DNA of 12,136 nucleotides. It comes from Candidatus Cloacimonadota bacterium. GTDB taxonomy: Bacteria > Cloacimonadota > Cloacimonadia > Cloacimonadales > TCS61. The notes under the pieces are model-generated. The model was not told the DNA's origin, did not search any database, and saw nothing but the letters and a program-made list of their open reading frames with translations. Shown here piece after piece: positions 8,401 through 12,136 of this stretch; position 1 is the first letter of the stretch; each line of letters begins with the position of its first letter. The translations under genes and the position numbers were made by a program. The stretch lies in NCBI GenBank assembly GCA_029932755.1, contig JAOZPK010000066.1, positions 1 to 12,136 of the forward strand. Reading direction: 5' to 3'.

Positions 8401-8797
8401 TGTTCCAAGCGGTGACTATACCTACAATGTAATAACGATCTATGATGGAGAGTGGGAATCTGAAATGTCTAATGGTGCTTTTGTTGCTCACACAGATGTT
8501 GATAATTTGCTAAAACCGGGAGTAACAGAACTTACCGGCAACTATCCAAATCCATTCAATCCAACAACAACGATCAGTTTCTCAATAGAAGAAGCAGGTC
8601 ATGTTTCAATTAATATTTACAACATGAAAGGACAACTAGTTAAGACACTTGTAAATGAGTATCTTGATTCAGCTTATCATAATGTTTCATGGAATGGTAA
8701 AGATAATAGCAGTAAGACAGTTTCAAGTGGTATATATTTCTATAAGATGAGATCTAGTAATTATACCGCAACGAAAAAAATGATCTTAATGAAATAA
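5462..8797 (+). CDS. secreted multidomain M14 zinc carboxypeptidase with type IX-style sorting tail
   Basis: This 1111-residue protein should be an extracellular or surface metallo-carboxypeptidase that trims C-terminal residues from peptides. A signal peptide spans residues 1-20 (MKKLFFILLLCTILTTTVFA). The M14 domain (about 95-360) shows zinc ligands His160 and Glu163 (GIHGDE) and His262 (HTTYHSG), substrate residues Asn221-Arg222 (GVDCNRD) and catalytic Glu333 (SWSMEIS), so it looks active. Next come a carboxypeptidase-regulatory-like beta domain (364-443), an acidic beta domain (447-580), a CARDB-like domain (583-698), a MAM- or jelly-roll-like domain (700-836), two fibronectin III-like domains (841-928 and 930-1013) and a C-terminal tail (1021-1111) starting NYPNPFNP and ending in a basic segment. 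That tail type directs secretion by the type IX system in FCB bacteria. Boundaries between the middle beta domains are approximate. It is followed by a terminator, so it is probably monocistronic. Confidence 0.93.
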   Translation: MKKLFFILLLCTILTTTVFAWRDNEMEVRVFYNNDFELGKLIDLQPEGDIFPNGEALIYVVPSELEALISSGLKYQIEREDVKDFAENFWTSMDNTREAYHTYAEIVALADSLVAAFPDICEKHLFGTSVQGRELGALKITDNVTLNENEAEVMFDGGIHGDEIGCSENCIRFARDLCREYGIEPNITDLVDNREIWIYYMVNPDGRVADNRYNANGVDCNRDSGYMWDGWGGSSGVYSQPESKALRDCHYNRQFVVHTTYHSGTEYISHPWSYRSDQCPDYAHINQLAGEYSSSSGYANMEYGQGCTGMYPINGSTKDTNYGMMGAISWSMEISYNKHPSVSQIMMYYNYNKPAMLSMIEHSGYGLEGIVTDINTGDPVTAAVFVNDYFPTYTDVNVGDYHKYVLPGTYDITVIANGYETQTIIGVTVTSNSSTVTDFQLSPQDGQFVYKICSSRIPDNNTADEGDTPGVIGAPDNRNYSIGKDGWIIVDMQYPILDGEGNDIIIYEGDTSAEGFTCYAGEFIDGPWYSLGTGNGTTEFDLANGNLIDAQFVKIVDDGDGAQTVPNAGFDLDAIEAIAEITGVYIVFMGYELDETIGNNNGFIDPGETIDMLVTIRNNGSQLAEDVTGLLSTTSSFVTMNNDDIYFGDLAAGQEVSGIFTFTVDVATPVGELLIFDLELTANAGTYTTNFNISCLVGIVIEDFETNNFQSFNWQFGGNADWVISTDSFEGSYSAKSGSISDNQTSSIYLEVDVVTAGELSFYRKVSSESGWDFLRFFIDNNEMDSWSGTSDWVEETYPVTTGTHTYKWEYTKDTSVSNGSDCGWIDYIVFPPISVEPPLDPPANLTAEIIDYNSSIIISWDNTTRSKIKSRDFIGYNIYRDGDFLTFTTETSFESIGPFGPEDFYFEVTAVYDEGESEAAEITVTIVLNPPSNVTAQSQPPNVIITWDAPDRGIESYNIYRDYELLEENVIESPYEDLNVPSGDYTYNVITIYDGEWESEMSNGAFVAHTDVDNLLKPGVTELTGNYPNPFNPTTTISFSIEEAGHVSINIYNMKGQLVKTLVNEYLDSAYHNVSWNGKDNSSKTVSSGIYFYKMRSSNYTATKKMILMK

Positions 8798-8811
8798 TAA
8801 GAAATAATGAT

Positions 8812-8841
8812 AGGGGAAAGCTTAATAGCTTTCCCCTTTTT
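8812..8841. terminator. intrinsic terminator of the peptidase gene, possibly bidirectional
   Basis: GGGGAAAGCT (8813-8822) pairs perfectly with AGCTTTCCCC (8827-8836) around a TAAT loop, and five T residues follow (8837-8841). It starts 15 bases after the peptidase stop. The converging receptor gene ends at 8853, and on the minus strand the hairpin is followed by a T-rich but interrupted stretch, so it may serve both genes, less strongly on that side. Confidence 0.93.
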
Positions 8842-8852
8842 CTTTTGCAACT

Positions 8853-11144
8853 TTAAAATTCATATTCCACTCCCAGTATCGGTAAAAATGTCCATTGATA
8901 AACTTCATCTACCGTTTGATCTGTATCGTTCCAATAATACTCGGCGACATTCTTCTGGGCATAAGCATTCCACACACTAGCATAGATCACCAGGTTGGTC
9001 TTGTTGAAAAAGAATCTTTTATCCATACGCACGTTCAATGAATGATAATCTGGATAACGTTCAGAATTGATATTGTTTTCATCCAGTACAGCCTGATGAT
9101 ATTCTTCTGATAATTGTACATCGATTGGTGTGTAGGGAACACCGCCTGCATAGATCCAGCGCATACTCATTTCCAATCCAGCAGTTGGTTTGTAGCCACC
9201 TTCGATACTTACAATAAACTGGTTATCATAACTTCTGTCACGCCAGATACCATCATAACTTTTGTAACGGGAACGAAAATAGGTTGCACTGGCCAATCCG
9301 TAAATTCTCTCTGCCAGTTTCTTCTGCAAAATAACTTCCACTCCGCGGCTCAAAGCTTGTCCATCATCCTGTAAGGATTCATAATAATTAAAGAAATTAT
9401 CATCGATCACAAATAAACCAGGTTGGTTAGAATCAACTGGGAAATTGCTGTAATCTTTTTGGTAAGCTTCGATAACTAGTCTTGTATCTTGCGAGAGTAG
9501 ATGTTCAAATCCGATGATATAGTGCGTGGAATGCGGATCTTTTAAGTCTGTATTGTTCTTATTCTGTGACAAAAGCAGAAGAGGTAGATTCTGATGAAAA
9601 ACTCCCATCGATCCGTTCAATGAAGTTTTATTACTAAACTTATATTTGAAGGAGAATCGGGGAGAAATTGTAGCATTTTCATTCATGGAAAAATAATCTG
9701 CTCTTAAGCCCAATGTTGTAGAAAATTTATGAGATGGGTCATAGTTTAGACTAATGAATCCACCCAATTTTTCAGCTCTTATCTTTTCTTTCATAATAAG
9801 TTCGGGAATGGTATCGCCAAGAGCATTTATTGTTTCTGCCAGATAGTTGTCATAATCATGTCTTAAATGTTTGGCATCAATTCCAAAATCTAAACTTAAC
9901 TTTTCGGAGAATCGTTTAAAGTTAACATTTCTAATCTTAAACTCCTGCTCATTAGTTCTATTTTTTATATCAAGAATCTCCCTTACAGGTAGTTTAAATG
10001 TTTCAAAGAAATCTTCATTATATTGCGATGAAATGACTGAAAGTGATGTATTTGAAAAAGAAGATTCATCCCAAACTGCACGCCAATTCAAACCATAGGT
10101 TCCCTGATACAAATCCTGATTTCCATAATGCGTCATATAATTCTCTGCTGCATTTTCCTGATCTGGTGTATTATGATCATCTGCAAAAACTACCAAAAAA
10201 GAGAGTTTTTGAAGGGAATTAAATTCATAAGTGAATTTTCCCTGTACATCACCATATTCCGGTGCAGCAGAAGTACCAACATCAATTGCATCGATGATGT
10301 ACTTTAAGTAGCTTCTCTTTACAGCCAACATAGCAGAACTCTTCTTGGAAATTGGTCCTTCAAAAATTCCACCGAATCCTACCCAACTGAAATCTATTTG
10401 CGCATCGAATTCATTGGGATTACCATCTCGGAAGCCAATTTCCATAATGGAAGAAAGTTTATCTCCATAAATTGCAGAAAATCCACCTGTATTAAAGGTT
10501 ACATCCTGAATGAAATCTACATTCAGAATTCCTATCGGTCCACCGGATGAACCTTGATGTGGAAAGTGATTTATATTGGGAATTTCGATATTATCAATAA
10601 AGAATGAATTTTCCATTGGACTGCCACCACGAACGATAAGGTTGTTGCTCTGGTCATTAACTTTTGCAACACTTGGTAATGACATCATTATTCGGCTTAC
10701 ATCTCCGGCAGAACCGGGAGCTCGGCGTATCTCTTCATTGGAAAAGCTGACAACACTTGTTGTCTGTTCTTCGGTTTCGGCAAAATAATCTGTTTTTACT
10801 TTAATCCCTTCAATTTGAATTGCTGCTCTTTTCAATTCACCATTTACAAATGTTGTCCGGTTTGAACGAATTATTACATCCGATTTTAATTGTGGTTGTG
10901 TGCCGATAACCTGAAAAACAACAGTGTAATTACCTACTGGAATATTATAAATCTTGTACTGACCTTTCTCATTTGTGTAAATTCCTTTTTCCAATTCCCT
11001 TACAATAACTGTTACATTGGATAAGGGATAGCTTGTTTCAGAATCGATTACACGACCCATCAAATTTCCCATTTTAATTTCTTGAGCAGGAAGTATGGAA
11101 ATTATTACAATAATTCCCAGAATTAGTATTAGCTTATTTTTCAT
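8853..11144 (-). CDS. TonB-dependent outer-membrane receptor with carboxypeptidase-regulatory-like domain
   Basis: This 763-residue protein should form a TonB-energised gated beta-barrel in the outer membrane for uptake of a large or scarce nutrient. A signal peptide covers about residues 1-20 (MKNKLILILGIIVIISILPA). Residues 26-108 form a carboxypeptidase-regulatory-like beta domain (GRVIDSETSYPLSNVTVIV, then GQYKIYNIPVGNYTV). The plug follows at about 115-240, with NEEIRRAPGSAGDVSRIMMS, LIVRGGSPMENSFFIDNIEI and GGFSAIYGDKLSS. The rest is a beta-barrel ending in Phe (LGVEYEF), the usual outer-membrane insertion signal. I see no convincing TonB box. The ATG is preceded by AGGAGA (plus strand 11149-11154) at a four-base gap. 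A TetR-type regulator gene lies 68 bases upstream on the same strand, which suggests regulated co-expression. The ligand is unknown; no SusD-like lipoprotein partner is adjacent, which argues against a glycan-type SusCD pair. Confidence 0.92.
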   Translation of the reverse strand: MKNKLILILGIIVIISILPAQEIKMGNLMGRVIDSETSYPLSNVTVIVRELEKGIYTNEKGQYKIYNIPVGNYTVVFQVIGTQPQLKSDVIIRSNRTTFVNGELKRAAIQIEGIKVKTDYFAETEEQTTSVVSFSNEEIRRAPGSAGDVSRIMMSLPSVAKVNDQSNNLIVRGGSPMENSFFIDNIEIPNINHFPHQGSSGGPIGILNVDFIQDVTFNTGGFSAIYGDKLSSIMEIGFRDGNPNEFDAQIDFSWVGFGGIFEGPISKKSSAMLAVKRSYLKYIIDAIDVGTSAAPEYGDVQGKFTYEFNSLQKLSFLVVFADDHNTPDQENAAENYMTHYGNQDLYQGTYGLNWRAVWDESSFSNTSLSVISSQYNEDFFETFKLPVREILDIKNRTNEQEFKIRNVNFKRFSEKLSLDFGIDAKHLRHDYDNYLAETINALGDTIPELIMKEKIRAEKLGGFISLNYDPSHKFSTTLGLRADYFSMNENATISPRFSFKYKFSNKTSLNGSMGVFHQNLPLLLLSQNKNNTDLKDPHSTHYIIGFEHLLSQDTRLVIEAYQKDYSNFPVDSNQPGLFVIDDNFFNYYESLQDDGQALSRGVEVILQKKLAERIYGLASATYFRSRYKSYDGIWRDRSYDNQFIVSIEGGYKPTAGLEMSMRWIYAGGVPYTPIDVQLSEEYHQAVLDENNINSERYPDYHSLNVRMDKRFFFNKTNLVIYASVWNAYAQKNVAEYYWNDTDQTVDEVYQWTFLPILGVEYEF

Positions 11145-11159
11145 ATTTTCTCCTAAGAA

Positions 11160-11191
11160 TCGGCTTTTACAAGTCGGCTTTGCAGTGCAAA
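11160..11191. repeat. short direct repeat and dyad between regulator and receptor genes
   Basis: TCGGCTTT occurs at 11160-11167 and again at 11174-11181, a 14-base period. It is followed by the perfect dyad TTTGCA-G-TGCAAA (11179-11191). These lie in the 68-base gap between the regulator stop and the receptor start. They might be a regulator site or a weak mRNA hairpin, but they are short and nothing here shows function. Confidence 0.3.
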
Positions 11192-11212
11192 ACGATCTCT
11201 ATGTGATTTATT

Positions 11213-11797
11213 TTATTTACAAAAATTATCCAACAGGATTTGCACAAATATCTGTTGATTTTCTTTATTTTTTAGATCAAAATTTAGAAATTCACTTAAT
11301 AAATCTGGCATCATTCCAATCATTAGAATAGATGCAAATAATTGACTAACAACAATTTTACTCTCTATTTTAGTTTCTGATCTTAATTCAAGCTTAATTA
11401 AATCATGAAGCGTTGTTAAGAATTCATTAAATTTATGAACAGTGTTTGTGTTATAATCACTCTTATTAAATGTATCAGCAAGGTGGGCTTTGGTTATATT
11501 GGGATAATTGATTGCTCCTTCTAATGTATCTTCAAAAAAAAGTTGAAGTGCTTTCTTAGTATCACTTTGCCACATTTCTTCATAATCATTGATGTTCTGC
11601 ACAAAACTTTCGTTCAGGGTTGTATTCATTACAATTTTGAATAATTGTTCTTTAGAACCAAAGTGGTAATTAATTGCTGCTACATTAACTCCAGCCATTT
11701 CGGCAATTTTTCTTATGGTAGCACCATAAATACCTTCTTGTTCAATACATTCAATAGTTGTTAGTATAATTTTTTGCTTAATTTCATTACTGCTCAT
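11213..11797 (-). CDS. TetR/AcrR-family transcriptional regulator
   Basis: A 194-residue ligand-responsive repressor of normal length for the TetR family, which acts as a dimer on palindromic operators. The N-terminal helix-turn-helix is at about residues 27-46 (TIRKIAEMAGVNVAAINYHF) and continues into the signature YHFGSKEQLF. The C-terminal helical part (about 60-194) is the ligand and dimer domain, too divergent to name a ligand. I chose the ATG at 11797 because AAGGAG (plus-strand CTCCTT, 11803-11808) lies five bases before it; an in-frame TTG at 11821 would put that site inside the gene. The receptor gene follows 68 bases downstream on the same strand. A 29-base palindrome at 11818-11846 is a likely operator, so autorepression is probable. 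An efflux operon also lies in the window, but over 7 kb away and with its promoter out of view, so a link to it cannot be judged. Confidence 0.93.
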   Translation of the reverse strand: MSSNEIKQKIILTTIECIEQEGIYGATIRKIAEMAGVNVAAINYHFGSKEQLFKIVMNTTLNESFVQNINDYEEMWQSDTKKALQLFFEDTLEGAINYPNITKAHLADTFNKSDYNTNTVHKFNEFLTTLHDLIKLELRSETKIESKIVVSQLFASILMIGMMPDLLSEFLNFDLKNKENQQIFVQILLDNFCK

Positions 11798-11802
11798 ATT
11801 CA

Positions 11803-11808
11803 CTCCTT
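11803..11808 (-). promoter_or_regulatory. ribosome binding site that fixes the TetR regulator start
   Basis: The minus strand reads AAGGAG here, five bases before the ATG at 11797. This excludes the in-frame TTG at 11821 as the likely start. Confidence 0.85.
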
Positions 11809-11817
11809 TTAATATTC

Positions 11818-11846
11818 TCAAACATACATTTAAAATATATGTTTGA
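11818..11846. promoter_or_regulatory. 29-base near-perfect palindrome, probable TetR operator
   Basis: Outer arms TCAAACATA (11818-11826) and TATGTTTGA (11838-11846) are perfect complements. After one mismatch, ATTT (11828-11831) and AAAT (11833-11836) continue the symmetry around A11832, so 13 of 14 pairs match. The half-site ACATACATT (11822-11830) is the one I recall from the E. coli AcrR operator. It lies 21 bases upstream of the regulator start and overlaps its probable promoter, as expected for autorepression. Binding is inferred. Confidence 0.75.
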
Positions 11847-11859
11847 AAAGAAATATCAA
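11832..11859 (-). promoter_or_regulatory. candidate promoter of the TetR regulator
   Basis: The minus strand reads TTGATA (11859 to 11854), a 16-base spacer, then TATTTT (11837 to 11832). The -10 element and most of the spacer lie inside the operator palindrome, so a bound dimer would block polymerase. The -10 matches consensus at four of six positions, and the AT-rich context makes this a moderate call at best. Confidence 0.4.
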
Positions 11860-12107
11860 GAGTTAATAGGTCAAGTATTTTTTAAGGATTTTTATAATTA
11901 AATCAAATACTTTCCAATTTATCGACTATCAATTTAAATATTTTTAATATATTTTTTAGTAAAATACACCTTCATAATTGAGACTGATAATCAATACAAA
12001 AACGTAAAAAACTGTAACTTTTATTTTTTAAAGAAGATAGGAGATAAGCTTGCTTTTGTGTATATTTTATAGTGTAAAATTTATCGAAGCTATGTAAAAT
12101 AATTTAC
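11847..12107. other. AT-rich stretch upstream of the regulator, no gene seen
   Basis: With the flanking sites this belongs to a 339-base gene-free right end. I see no coding sequence or RNA gene. It contains a weak inverted repeat, AAGTATTT (11873-11880) and AAATACTT (11905-11912), with inner arms GATTT and AAATC. It also contains a small TGATAATCA palindrome in the 11980-12000 region. Both are AT-rich and may be chance. Confidence 0.5.
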
Positions 12108-12136
12108 TTGACACTGAAAATGCATTCTCATTTACA
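12108..12136 (+). promoter_or_regulatory. candidate promoter with a Fur-like dyad in its spacer
   Basis: A perfect TTGACA lies at 12108-12113. The next bases include TGAAAATGCATTCTCA (12115-12130), a 16-base dyad with seven of eight pairs matched, resembling the TGAGAAT/ATTCTCA half-sites of Fur-family boxes. A TTTACA at 12131-12136 is placed 17 bases after the -35 and could be a weak -10. The dyad thus fills the spacer, the classic place for repression. The controlled gene would be beyond the right edge on the plus strand. The half-site spacing is two bases rather than the usual one, so the regulator's identity is uncertain. Confidence 0.5.

Noticed and set aside
11798..11821. A TTG at 11821 as the TetR start
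   Set aside because: The AAGGAG site lies downstream of it and correctly spaced before the ATG at 11797; the longer form would also run into the operator palindrome.

Overview
This is a low-GC bacterial window. The organism is probably a member of the Fibrobacterota-Chlorobiota-Bacteroidota (FCB) superphylum, with Cloacimonadota or a similar candidate lineage the best guess. The clues are the C-terminal tail of the secreted peptidase (NYPNPFNPTTTISFSI, then VSSGIYFYKM and a basic end, the type IX secretion sorting style), the TonB-dependent receptor carrying an N-terminal carboxypeptidase-regulatory-like domain, and strong AGGAG ribosome binding sites. No taxonomic marker gene is present, so this placement is inference.

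Left part (1-3826, + strand): the 3' end of an RND periplasmic adaptor gene, then a complete AcrB-type RND permease. Together they form the inner-membrane and periplasmic parts of an efflux pump. The two genes are separated by about 200 bases holding a 113-base hairpin-rich repeat that looks like a small non-autonomous element. The 382-base gap after the permease (3827-4208) has no gene but holds four inverted repeats in a row.

Middle (4209-8841): an ATP-grasp ligase gene on the minus strand and, divergently, a large secreted multidomain M14 zinc carboxypeptidase on the plus strand. A 146-base intergenic region with a perfect AT-rich dyad lies between them. The peptidase ends at a textbook intrinsic terminator, which may also serve the convergent receptor gene.

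Right part (8853-12136): on the minus strand a TetR/AcrR-family regulator is followed 68 bases later by a TonB-dependent outer-membrane receptor, probably one transcription unit. A 29-base near-perfect palindrome lies just upstream of the regulator and overlaps a plausible promoter; one half matches the AcrR half-site ACATACATT. This suggests autoregulation and possibly ligand-controlled expression of the receptor. At the extreme right edge a TTGACA box is followed by a Fur-like dyad exactly filling the promoter spacer, facing a gene beyond the window.

The genes all belong to recognisable families and I see no clear new multi-gene system. The more interesting material is non-coding: the clustered hairpins, the repeat inside the efflux operon, and the two regulator-site candidates at the right end.
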